Below are positions 10,427 to 21,400 of a DNA stretch of 32,517 nt, piece by piece (positions within the stretch are counted from its first letter, which is position 1; every line of letters starts with the position of its first letter). Made by a program: the position numbers and the translations under genes. This DNA is from Acanthamoeba lenticulata. Taxonomy: Eukaryota > Discosea > Longamoebia > Acanthamoebidae. The notes below the pieces were generated by a model. That model worked only from the letters and a program-made list of their open reading frames with translations. It was not told the origin of the DNA and did no database searches. Location: the NCBI GenBank assembly GCA_002179805.1, contig NAVB01001373.1, positions 1 to 32,517 on the forward strand, read 5' to 3'.

Positions 10427-10609
10427 CGCTATTCCTACCTCTCTGTCTCTCTTTCGTTGATCCGCCATCGACATGTACAGCTTGACCCAAAAAAGAAAAC
10501 GAAAATGCTTATTTACGTTTTCTTTTTGTTTTCATTTTCTCCTGCTGCGGCGGAAATCTGGGGTCGATTCAAGCAAGACATCTCCCCCCCTTCCGAAATT
10601 CACCAAATC
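10427..10609 (+). promoter_or_regulatory. Intergenic region upstream of the GCN5 gene
   Basis: These 183 bp between tandem genes contain a pyrimidine-rich stretch (10437-10458) and an AT-rich segment (10484-10545). They must carry the 3' UTR of one gene and the promoter of the next. An upstream in-frame ATG at 10499 would add a hydrophobic leader unsuited to a nuclear enzyme. Confidence 0.5.
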
Positions 10610-13600
10610 ATGCAGGGGGGAGGCCAGGGCCAGCCACCAAACGGATGGGGACAAGGTCAGCAGATGCCGCCTAACCTGGCCCAACAGCGCCACCAACAGC
10701 AGCAGGCCATCACCAAAAGTTACCTTGTAATCGCGCCGCATTGTCCCTGTTTTGCAGCCGAGGTACCAACAATTCGAGATTTTGACAAGTTTCTGCTCTC
10801 AACTCTTCCATTTCGGTGAGTGATCTAACATATCGTTTGTATGTAGTGCAAATGCACTGGATGGAAGAACCCAAACGTAGCCGCCGAAGCTATGATGAAG
10901 GAGGCTATGGCCAGCGGGCAACCGGTGCCTAAGGGTTTAGAAAGGAAGTCGACCTGCGGAGACTGCAACCACGAGATCACTGATCACGGCAACTTGCTCA
11001 GCCTGTCCATGGCCGAGCTGAAGCGCCGTGTCATCCTCGCGCTCAAGATCAATAACTACATGCAAGTGCGGGACCGGGACTGCTCTCGCGAGATTGCCAT
11101 TCTTTCCGAGTGCGGCTCACCTCCTCCCTCTTCATCATTCTTCATCATGTCCTCCATGTCAACACTGTGCTGATGGTGATGACGACAACGACGTTGTTGT
11201 CGTTGATGCGCGCAGGCAACTCAATCGTGTGGCGCCGCCACAGAACCCCATGGGCATGCAGATGGGCCAGCAGCCGGGCGCGCCCATGCAGCCAGGGAGC
11301 ATGCCACAGGGTATGCCACAGGGCATGGCTCCCCCGAACATGGGCGGCGGTGGCATGCCGCCGGGCATGGTTCCTCCAAACATGGGCGGCGGTGGCGGCG
11401 GCATGCCACAGGGCATGGCTCCTCCGAACATGGGCGGCCGTCCGCCTCACATGGGTGGCGGCATGGGCATGCCTCCGGACGGCAGCGGCATGCCACAGGG
11501 CATGGCCCCAAATGTCGGGGTGCGGCGCACACCCTTCTCGTCGTCGTCCTTCACATGGTTTTAGGCTAATTTATGTGTCTTGTGGATGGTCACCAGCATT
11601 ACAACCAGACGCCCACGTCACCAACGCCGCCGGCCTACTTCAACCCAAACCCGGACATCGGGCAGCCGCCCTGGGAAAAGCCCGTCATGTCCCAGGCACG
11701 TCGTCTGCTGCAGCGCCCGTGTAAACCGCATAGTACTGACGTTACGTCTCACCTCCAGATCATGCGCAACTACGTCAACGCGTACAAGCTGATCCCGAAG
11801 ATCAACGAGGAGCAAAAGCTCAACATCGAGCGCATCTCGCTTCTGCTCATCGACACCATCGACAACCACCACCTCCTGCCCCCGCACGAGAGCGACCCGC
11901 AATATCAGCGTCGCATGCTCGCCTACCAACAGTTCGTACCCTCCCTTGCCCCCCCCCCCACCAATCGGATCACTTGCCGTGAGCGTCCATGATAACTGAC
12001 TTGGCTCTTGTGGTGGTGATGATGCTTGTGCCCTCCTCCCCCCCCCCCAATCTAGGTGGGCTGCCTATTGCGACCCGTCAAACAAGTACAGCAGCTACAA
12101 GACGTCGGAGGTGTTTGGGTTCCACATGCTTCGATTCGTGTTTGAGGTACCGATCCATCATCATCGTCACCTTTAACATCATCACCATCATCACCATCGT
12201 CTCATGCCCCGTCCTCCCTGCGCAGCAAGTGAAAGGGCCGTTTGTGGCCAACAGCATGGCCATCCGGAACATGGCGCCGCTCATGCCCTCCTTCGTGCGC
12301 AACCTCGAGAAGGAGCTGAGCAAGGAGGCGTCGAGCATTCTGGACGAGGGCCTCCTCCAGCGATTCGAGCGGTATCGCAACCGAAACCAGCAACCCGGCA
12401 GTCAGATGATGCCCGACGGTTCCACTGCCGGCGGCGGCATGCCGCAGCACCAACCGCAAGCCATGGCACGCCCTCCTCCCCGCTCCAGCTTGGCCTCGTG
12501 CGATACCGACGGCTGACATCACCTCGCGTGTGCGCAGATGGGGCAGCAGCCGTCCCCGAACTCGTCCATGATGCCGCAGTCGCCCGGGGCTGGCTACGCG
12601 GGTGGCGGGCTCCAGTCGCCGCCGCTCGCCGGCACAGCCGAGGGTCCGTCCCAAGGCTCGTTGACTGTCTCTTGCTCGCGGGCTCACACCTGCTTCTGTG
12701 GGGTGCATGTGCGTACGTGTGTGAGCGAGCAGACGCGGGCGGAACGGGCGGGAAGCAGTACAAGAAGAAGCGGAAGCTCAAGGAGGAGCCTGCGGGTGGG
12801 GCCGCCTCTTCCGCGACTGCCGGCGCCAAGAAGAAGATCAAGGTGGAGCCCGGGCAGGGACCTCGCCTCCCACCTCCCACCATCCGTACGCGTGTCCTCT
12901 TCTTCTCTACATTCCTCAGATTCTTTTATCATACCGATGTATTCTTTATTCGACTAGTGCCTCCGGACGATGAAGACGCGTCGCCCCGCGCGTGGATTAT
13001 CTCGAACGTAGCGAACGAGGTCTCGTGAGCCCCTTCCCGACCGTCATTTCACCATCATGACGAGGCACTCAATGCGTCTTGCCTTGGCTTGTCTGGGCGG
13101 GGGTGGGGCCCATGAGAACAGAAGGAGCCGGGCCTGCTGTACTGGGGCCGGTCGCGGATCCCGCTCGGGTCGGACAAGAAGGACGACGAGGGCAAGGAGG
13201 GCCAAGAAGGCCGCGGCCGCGGCGGGAAAGGCAAGGGCAAGTCCACGGCGGCCGCGACGACTGCGGTCAAGGGCGAGGAGGAGGACAAGAAGGAGGAGCC
13301 CAAGCCGCTGTCGGCCACCTTTGACTTTCGCGTGGTGGCCAACGACAACATCCGGCAGCACATGTTCTACCTGGTCGACCTCAAGAATATCTTCTCGCGC
13401 CAGCTCCCCAAGATGCCCCGCGAGTACATCTCGCGTCTCGTCTTTGACCGGTGCGCGCCTCCTCTAATCCCATGTCGGCGTTGCTGTCGATATTTTCTTT
13501 TCTTTTTTTATTGAGTTTTTTATCATTATTATTTATGATTATTGTTAACAAACGGCTGGGCAATTCAGGAACCATCGGTCGCTGGTGTGCCTGCGGGACG

Positions 13601-15049
13601 GGAAGGTGATCGGCGGGATCTGCTTCCGGCCCTTCATGGAGAACGGCTTCCTCGAGATCGCCTTCCTTGCCGTCTCAGTCGACTTCCAGATCCGCGTACG
13701 TGCGATTTATTATGATACTTCTCTACATATTGGCGAGCGCGCGCTTGGAGCTCACCCCAACGCGATTGGGGGGCAAATCGCAGGGCATCGGCCGACACGT
13801 CCTCAACCACCTTAAGGAGTTTGCTAAAACGCAGCAGCTCTACTACTTCCTCACCTACGCCGACAACTACGCCATCGGCTTCTTCAAGAAGCTCGTGCGT
13901 TGTCCCCTCCCCCAAACACTTTTCCTTCAAGATGCATCAATTCACACGCGAACAACAAACACAAACACACCTGCGCTGTGGTCGACAAATATGCACGCGA
14001 CAGGGCTTCACGGAGGAGATCACGCTGGACAAGTCGCGCTGGGTGGGCGTGATCAAGGACTACGACGCCGGTACGCCCATGGAGTGCGTCATCTCGCCCC
14101 TCATCCACTACCTCGACCTCCCCATCATCATCCAGAAGCAGCGCGAGGTACTCTCACTCTCCTCTATTCGCCCCCTCTTGGCCGTGGGTGCTGATGGTAT
14201 GGCCGCGGGGGGGGGAGGGAAGGTGGTGCAAGGAGCCATCAAAAACATCAGCAGCTTGTACGAGGTCGTGCGTCCGGGCCTCAACTGGCAGCGACGCGTG
14301 AAGCGGGTCAAGATTCAAGAGATCCCCGGCATCAGTACTGTTACTCATCTATCCTCCTTCCCCACAACCAACGAATTGGTTGTGTTATTTGTGTTATTTG
14401 TTATTTGTGGAAAATTAACCAATAATAATAATCGGGGAACCAATTGCTTTGTGTGCAGAGGAGTCGACGTGGAAGCCGGAGCGGACGCCGCAGGAGGAAG
14501 AGGAGAACGTGGAGGTGCTGCACGAGCACCTCAAGCAGCAGATCAAGCTCATCCAGGCCCACGCCTCGGCGTGGCCCTTCCTCAAGCCCGTCTCGCGCAA
14601 GGAGGCGCCGCTCTACCACGAGTTCATCAAGGACCCCATCGGTGCGTGTGCCTTTTCCTTCACACACGCCATCATCATCATCATCGCTATCCTAAGCACT
14701 TGAGCACCGACGTTTTGATTCTTATCTTGTCATCATCGTCGTCATCATCACCCGTATCGTAGACCTGGAGACCATGGAGACGCGGCTCCGGCAGGGCCAG
14801 TACTACATCACGCAGGACATCTTCATCGCCGACCTCCGCCGCATGTTCAACAACTGCCGGTACGCCCTGCAGGGCCTGCTTGCTGCTTGATTTGATTAAT
14901 TTTACTGTTGTTAACAATAAATAAATATAAACATATACAGGACGTTCAACGCACCGGACACGGTGTACTACCGGTGCGCCGACCAGCTCGACAAGTACGT
15001 CGAGGAGCTCTTCGACCTTCCGCCCGTCAAGAAGCGCGCGACCGAGTGA
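10610..15049 (+). CDS. KAT2: GCN5/PCAF (KAT2) histone acetyltransferase
   Basis: Nuclear acetyltransferase of SAGA/ATAC-type complexes; transfers acetyl from acetyl-CoA to histone lysines. Exons: 10610-10762, 10847-11109, 11216-11519, 11597-11695, 11759-11931, 12056-12146, 12226-12465, 12538-12643, 12733-12885, 12958-13019, 13122-13450, 13569-13695, 13784-13894, 14004-14147, 14223-14334, 14459-14641, 14763-14859, 14941-15049, giving 951 residues. PCAF_N starts at [10 protein letters not shown] with [11 protein letters not shown] (about 52-440) and is interrupted by Met/Gly/Pro repeats. Basic KKKRKLK and KKKIK are likely nuclear signals. HAT domain: [10 protein letters not shown], catalytic Glu687 in FLEIAFLAV, acetyl-CoA loop QIRGIG, FFKKLGFTEEI, IKDY. 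Bromodomain about 840-945 with acetyl-lysine Asn919 in FNAPD. Two introns are GC-AG. PCAF_N makes this the animal/amoeba form rather than the short fungal GCN5. Confidence 0.96.
11250..11510 (+). repeat. Met/Gly/Pro-rich coding repeat inside PCAF_N
   Basis: About four imperfect copies of a unit like [14 protein letters not shown] lie in exon 11216-11519, with units starting near 11301, 11349, 11403 and 11487. They insert a flexible, low-complexity stretch into the PCAF_N domain. Confidence 0.8.
11696..11758 (+). other. GC-AG intron of the GCN5 gene
   Basis: Phase 0 requires the exon to end at CAG (11695), and the next bases are GCACGT. The acceptor is CTCCAG. The product VMSQ/IMRNYV fits the PCAF_N alignment; the GT two bases downstream breaks the frame. 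Confidence 0.75.
12466..12537 (+). other. Second GC-AG intron of the GCN5 gene
   Basis: The donor reads GCACGC after ATG (12465) and the acceptor is GTGCGCAG. Both exons stay in phase 0. No GT donor nearby keeps the frame. Confidence 0.7.
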
Positions 15050-15287
15050 TAGGCTTAAGGACGATGCACCTCAATGCAAAGTGGAGACAAATCAGCAATC
15101 ACGCTCACTTGCTGGCGAGCTACCATCTCTCTCTTCCGCTTACGTTACTCCTCCCCCTCCTCTACTGTGGTGCGAGATGTACAGCAAAACAGACCGCCGC
15201 GTCGGCATGACGTCAGCAAAATAAAAAAGAACACTGTATTTCCCTCAATTTCCTTCTTCATACTGCTTTGCCCACACAGCCCCCTCG
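15050..15287. promoter_or_regulatory. Intergenic region with TGACGTCA site
   Basis: GCN5 3' flank and ankyrin-gene promoter, 238 bp. TGACGTCA at 15208-15215 lies 72 bp before the ankyrin ATG and is a candidate bZIP/CREB-ATF site. AATAAA at 15220-15225 may end the GCN5 transcript. Confidence 0.5.
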
Positions 15288-17911
15288 ATGGACGACTCCG
15301 CCGACGTGAGCCTATCACTCGAAGCTCAACTATGTGCTGCTGCAAAGGTACTTGCACCACCATGCCAATGATTCCGCGCTCGCACATTTTGCTGATTGCA
15401 ACCGGTTCAATGCATGAAACAGGCGGGAGAGTTGGCCCGTGTGGCTGAGCTGGTGGCGGCAGGGGCAAGCCCCTTCACGGCAGCGGGTTGCGCAGGTCGG
15501 GGGCGGCGGCGCGGTGCCGAGACAGCGCTACAGTGCGCCATCGCCGCCCCCGTGGCCGACAACGCTGCCGTGCTGGCAGCCCTCCTCGAAGCCGCGCCGC
15601 AGGGGCCACCCGAGCAGGCCACGGCGGCCAAGGGCGAGGCTCTCCTCGCCGCCGCCAAGTACGGTCGGTCGGACTACATGCGTACGCACCTCTAGCTGGC
15701 GGTCCGAGCCGTCCGTCTTCCACTTGCTCTTGACACCAGGCTGCGTCTCGATCATCTTACCCTTCACAGGGATGCTGCTGGCCGCCGGCGCGGAGCCCGA
15801 CGTGCGCGACCCGGCCTACGGGAACACGCCCCTCATGCTGGCCGCCCTGCGGTCGTGTGGCGAGGCGGTCCGAGAGCTCATCGAGCGCGGAGCCGACGTC
15901 AACGTGCAGAACAAGCTGGGCGACACCGCCCTCCACAAGGCACGTCCCCTTCTTGTGCGCTTTAAATGTTGAATATTAATTATATTAATAAAAATTAAAA
16001 AACCAAAAATTCAACCGCCAGGCGGCAGCGGAGCCGGGGGCGTCGACGCAGTGCATCGAACTGCTGCTGGCTTGTCCCCGCGTCGACCCTCTGCTGATCA
16101 ACAACAACGTGCGTGGCATTCTTTTCCCGAGAACACAGGAAAGAAGTGGGATTGACTTCCTCTGAGGGGTGGGGCACGCGACAAAACAGGGCGAGAGCGC
16201 GCTTTGCCGGGCCATCGGCCGAGGCAACGTGGAGGCCGTGCGGCTGCTGGTTGCCGCCATCAACGCGCTCGGCCCCGAACACCCGAGCCACTCGCGAGAG
16301 ATGGCCCGCGCGCTGCTCTGCGCCGCCCGCGCCGATCAGCTGCCTCCGCTGCAAGCCATCCTGCATGCCGCACCGCCCGTGCGTGTCGTCCTCCCTTTGC
16401 TGCTCTCCCAACAAACGCGCCCCCTCTCCCACGTCTGTTGAGCTCACGGCTAATCCGAGGCTCACGCACACGCATACCAGGGAAGCGCAGCGCGGCTGCG
16501 GGACGAGCTGGGCCACACGGCGCTCCACGTCGCTGGAGCGCGGTCGCCGGGCAATACGGGCACCAAGGTGGCCCACGCGCTGGCCCTCCTCGGTACGGTG
16601 GCGGACCGCTTGGTCGCGCAATGGCGTGCCCTTGATGGCGACGGACGCCTCACCGAGCTCGGGTCGGGGGTTCTTGGCGGGCGCAGAGCACGGCGCCGAG
16701 GTGAACGCCGTGAACGACGAAGGCGAGACCCCGCTGCACAGCAACCTCAAGTACGGCGCCTCCTACGAGTTCCTTCGGTGTCTGGTCGACCACGGGGCCG
16801 ACGTCAACGCCCGGGATCGCCGCGGTCGCTCGGTGCTCCACCGCGCGCTGCTCGAGCACTCGCTTCCGGCGTTCAAACTGTTGCTGCTCGATCCTTCCCG
16901 CGGCGAGGACGGTGGCGTGACCGTCGACCGCACGCTCGCGGCCGGGACACAGCTGGTGGCCGACTCACAGCAGCAGCAAGGCGACTCGATCCTGCACAAG
17001 CTGGCGCGCTCGGAGGAGTTTGGCGCATGCCTGCCCCACGTCGTCGACCTGCTTCTGGCCCACAACGCGGCTGCTGACGCAGACGCCCGCCCCTGGTGGA
17101 ACCTGCAGAACGCGCAGGGCTCGACCTGCCTGCACGTGGCGCTGCGGCACCAGAACGCCGACGTCGTGCAGTATCTGTTGGCCCAGCCCGCGGTTGACCT
17201 CGTCGACGTGCGCGACGCCGAGGGGCAGTCGGCCTTGGACCTGCTGCTTCTGGCGGAAACGGACCTCGGGCTGCTGCTCACGCTCGTCGAGAAGCGGGGC
17301 ATGGGCTGGATGGACGCGCGCGCCAAGCAGGCGCTCCTCGCTGCGCGGGACGAGGACTCGGGGCAGTCCCTCCTGCACCGAGCCGCCGCGGCCGGCTCGC
17401 TCGAGGGCGTGGCCCTGTGCCTCGAGCTCGGCTTTGACGTCAACGAACCTGTGGCCGCCGCGTTTGTCGACGCCTACGCCACGGGCGGCACGCCGCTGCA
17501 TCTGGCCGTCGAGCACGGCCACGAGGCCGTTGCGCGCCATCTCCTCGCCCACGGTACGCGCCACGTCCCTAAAGGAGTCCCTCTCGGGCTCACCGCTTCT
17601 GTCGCTGCTGTTGTTGGGCCAACGCCGCAGGGGCGGCGGTCAACGCGCAAGAGGGCGAGCACCACGGCAACAGCCCGCTGCACGTGGCCGCCCGGGAGGG
17701 CCGCCCGTTGCTGGTGGAGCTGCTGCTCGCGCATGGCGCCGACCCGTCGCTAACCAACCGCCACGGCGAGCGCCCGGTGGACCTTCTTGAGGAGGGCAGC
17801 AGCTGCAGCGGCCTCAGTGCCGCGTGCACCGCCGCCCTAATGGGCGAAGGAGGATCCCGGGCAGCAGCTGATGGACAACCGCTGCCTGGGAGCGGTCTAC
17901 GCGAAGACTAA
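15288..17911 (+). CDS. Ankyrin-repeat protein
   Basis: Intracellular protein-binding scaffold; no catalytic or membrane domain is visible. Exons: 15288-15347, 15423-15681, 15770-15939, 16022-16108, 16190-16378, 16481-16592, 16687-17553, 17631-17911, giving 674 residues. Ankyrin hallmarks recur along the whole length: GNTPLMLAAL, ELIERGADVNVQN, GHTALHVA, GAEVNAVNDEGETPLH, CLVDHGADVNARD, GSTCLHVALRHQNADVVQYLLAQ, GGTPLHLAVEHGHEAVARHLLAHG and NSPLHVAAREGRPLLVELLLAHGADPS. About a dozen repeats are present, some degenerate or lengthened, as near 16900-17000 where a Gln-rich insert sits. The intron at 15940 is GC-AG (GCACGT). Start: first ATG that opens exon 1 and splices in phase. Function cannot be told from repeats alone. 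Confidence 0.9.
15940..16021 (+). other. GC-AG intron of the ankyrin gene
   Basis: The donor GCACGT follows AAG (15939) and the acceptor CGCCAG precedes GCG at 16022. The junction LHKA/AAEPG keeps an ankyrin repeat in frame. The intron is AT-rich in its second half. Confidence 0.75.
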
Positions 17912-18418
17912 ACTGGTCTTGGCGGTCGAGGTTGTGTTGTTCCACAACAACACGCAAAACGGGCAACTCTCCATCTGGCGTGGTTGAAATTCCTCTCCTT
18001 TTTAGGGGCAATGACGCCTTTTGGGCAAGGAGATCCATTTGCCCTTTTTTCCCACTTCCTCTTCTGATATTCATCGATGGAAGGAGGTGGTGCTCTCCTT
18101 ACGCGGGCTGGGCGCCTTTTCTTGGGTTTTGCCGACAGGAGCACCTTCTGATAGGCTCTGCGCTTGTTCGCGCACGCGTGCGCACTCACGTACTGCTATT
18201 CAGTGCCCGCGCTCTTCCTCTTTTTGGGGCGAACTGGTGGGAGAAAAGAGAGAGACTGCTGGAGAAAGCAGAGAGGAGGACAGAGAAAAAAGAGAGAGGG
18301 AAGAGGAGAGGGATTCGAGTGAACCGTTCATCCTCAAGCTCTTCAAGAAGAGTCTTTGCATCATCTCTCTGCTGCTCTCAAAGAGAAGTCTCAGCCTTTC
18401 CACAGTTTGTTATCTGAG
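17912..18418. promoter_or_regulatory. Intergenic/promoter region of beta-helix gene 1
   Basis: A 507-bp gap with no supported gene. It holds a 14-bp palindrome GCGCACGCGTGCGC at 18170-18183 and an almost pure purine tract at about 18239-18315 (GAGA-rich), roughly 100-180 bp before the ATG. An open frame through 17932-18417 lacks any recognisable protein. Confidence 0.55.
18239..18315 (+). promoter_or_regulatory. GAGA-like polypurine tract
   Basis: About 75 bases of nearly uninterrupted A/G upstream of beta-helix gene 1. Such tracts can bind GAGA-type factors or adopt triplex DNA; the role here is inferred. Confidence 0.35.
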
Positions 18419-21400
18419 ATGATGGCCACATTCAAACTCATCATCTTCGCCTGCCTCGCCCTTCTCGGCTGTCTTTTTTGCATGACGGCCTCCGCCGAAG
18501 AGTTTACGGTATAGTCTCTTGCGATCAATCTTGTGATTCTTATCTTCTGGTCAGATCCCTCAAATAGGGGGCTGAACTCTTGGGGGTCTATCCAGGCATT
18601 CGACTCGCTCACGCTCGAGAAGGCGATCAAGGAGGCCAACACGCTCGAGGGCCCGCACACGATCATCCTCGGCCAGCCGGGCGTTGACAACCACATCATC
18701 CTGCACATGTCCCTCCCGGTCTTGAAGCAGCCCATGCACTTCATGGCGGCTCCCTCGACCTCGAAGACCCCGACCTACGTCGCTATAAGCGGCCTCAACA
18801 AGCGACCCACGGCCCTGCGCTTTGGCCCTGGTACCTCTCCCCCTCTTCGCCTTGGCCTCAACCCTTCTTTGCCTTGAAGCTCTCTCTCCCTTGGGTGTCT
18901 CATCTCTGCTGCGCACTCGAAGGGAGCGGCGGGAGCTCGGTGACCGGCCTCACCTTCACCGAGTTCGTTGAGGCGCCCATCGTCGTGTCCGGCGCCAGCG
19001 TGACCCTGGACGGCAACGTCTTGACCGGCAACCACCAGCACGGCATGCTCGTCTCGGAGCCCTCGCAGGTGGTCCTCAGGAACAACCGCATCGTACGCAC
19101 TGGCCACCCTTCGATCCTTCCCTTTTCCTTTCCCCAGGCCCTACGCCCCACGTGTTCAGTTCGTCTCACACGGGCGTGTGTCGAAAACAAAAACAACAAA
19201 AACAACAACAGAGCCACAACATGGGCTCGGGCATTGACGCGCAGCTCGCCGAGGGCAGCGCGATCTCCTTCAACCACATCTATGGTGCCTTTCCTTCCCC
19301 CTCTCCTCCTCTCCTTTCGTTGAGTGGAGCTGACCTGGAATTCCACGCACGCGCGCACAACAGCCAACGGCGAGTCGGGCGTCGTCCTGCGCGCCTCGTC
19401 TGGCTGCCCCACGGTGGCGGTCGAGAGCAACATCATCGGCCTGTCGGCGACCGTCAATGTCGAGGGCAACAAGGGTACGAGCGGCCTTTGGCTTGTCACC
19501 AGTCTCTGCTCGTGACTCAAAACTGACATCAACGCCACAAAGGCCACGGCATCGAGAGCTACGTGCCCGTGACCCTGTACAACAACTCCATCGGAGGTAC
19601 CGCTATCCACCCCCACCAATCGAGATCATGTCGAGCTTGACAGAACGTGAGCTGAGCTGAGTGCGTCCTCCGCCCCTGTGCCCCCAACGCCCACATCCCG
19701 CCAGGCAACGAGCGGTGGGGAGCCGTGCTCGCGCGCCCGGCGGAGGACCAGTGCCCCGACCTGGCCTGGAAGTGTCACGTCTACGGTACGCGTACAACAG
19801 CAACGTCACCATCAATGGATGAACCGCCCATCAAAGGCTGACGTCCTCCATGGGGGGTGATGATGGTGATGACGATGATCAGCCAACTCGGTGGGTGCCG
19901 GACGCGCGCCTGCCCTGTGGATGGCCAAGAACGCTGCGGGCGGCTTGCACGCTCGCGGAGTGCAAATCGTGACGGAGAGCCCTGCGGGTGACCTGCAGCA
20001 GCCGCGTGCGTCCCTTCGCCCTTCTTCTTCTACTTCTTCTTCTTCTTGCACGCGTTTGTGTGTATGTGACTCACACCGTCATGGTGTATTTTTTGATGTA
20101 TGATCATGATGATGGTGGGTATGCAGCCAACGTCTTTGCCAACAACGGAGCCAAGGGGATGCACATCGAGGGCGGCGCCGACCACATCGTCCGTCGCAAC
20201 TACTTTGGCTGGAACGGCGCTCACGTACGTGTGCCCCAACGATGAGGACGGCCTCGAGAAAAGCCGCCCCGTGTGGTGTGTGCGTGTGTGTGAGTGGTGG
20301 TGTTGGGTCGTGGTGTGGCTCACCCGAGTATGGCATCACCGCCATCGCCACCACATTGCAGCTGTTTGCGGGTCACCCGGAGGAGGGTCTGCTGGTCAGC
20401 AACGCCCAGCAGGTCACCATCAGCGACAACGTCGTGGTGGCCAACGGCGACGGCATCGTGCTCGAAGACGTCCTCGGGGCCGTCGTTCACGACAACAAGG
20501 TGGGCCTCACCGCCTTTGCCTACGAGTACGTCGTCCCTTCCCCTGACGCCGCGCGCCACACGCGGCTGCACGCCACTCACGCGCTCGCGGTCGTGTAGGG
20601 CGGCGGCGGTCATGGCCAACGCGTGCGGCATCAAGGTCAACTCGCCCGCGTGGAACAGCAGCTACGTGACGAGCATCACGGGCAACCAGGTCTCGTGGGC
20701 CGCCCAGGGCTCGATCGTCGTCACCGGTGGCGGTGCCCACGTCATCTCGGGCAACACCATCCTGCCTCCTGCTGACGTCAGCGTACTGCCCGCCGCTGGC
20801 TTTGTCTTCTTCCACGTCAATCAAATGAGAGTGGCCCGGCCGGACTGATGACGATGATGGTGAATTCTGGACAGGCCTCCGGCACCAAGCACGTGTACGG
20901 CGTCAAGCTCGAGTACGTGGACAGCGTGACTGTGAGCGACAACATCATGGACGTGAGCCACGTCGACATCTACACCAACTTTGCCCGCGGCGTGCTCATC
21001 CGGACCAACCATGACTCCAAGCGGGTACGCCCCTTTTCTCCTTTTTTTTTTCTTTTTTTTCTTTTGAAACTCACCATCTCTGGGCTGTGGACACCACCAC
21101 TCGGTGCGATGATGATCATGACAGTTTACTCGTACCGCTGAGGTTGACCCGTGTGCCTCGCCGTCGAGCACGCCCACGCCGTCGCCCACGCAGTCGCCCA
21201 CGCAGTCGCCCACGCAGTCACCCACGCAGTCGCCCACGCAGTCGCCCACGCAGAGTCCTACGCAGACGCCGACCCAGTCGCCCACGCAGACGCCCACCCA
21301 GTCGCCTACGCAGACGCCCACGCCATCGCCCACGCAGTCGCCTACGCAGTCGCCCACGCAGTCGCCCACGCAGAGTCCTACGCAGACGCCGACTCAGTCG

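Noticed and set aside
10457..10609. Upstream start for GCN5 (in-frame codons at 10457 or 10499)
   Set aside because: It would add a hydrophobic leader (MLIYVFFLFSFS) to a nuclear enzyme; the ATG at 10610 is more plausible.
12204..13028. 274-residue open frame in the GCN5 gene
   Set aside because: It runs through introns. Only the piece covering KKKRKLK is in the coding frame, as exon 12733-12885.
17932..18417. 161-residue open frame in the intergenic gap
   Set aside because: Low-complexity, no family resemblance, and it overlaps the purine tract and promoter.
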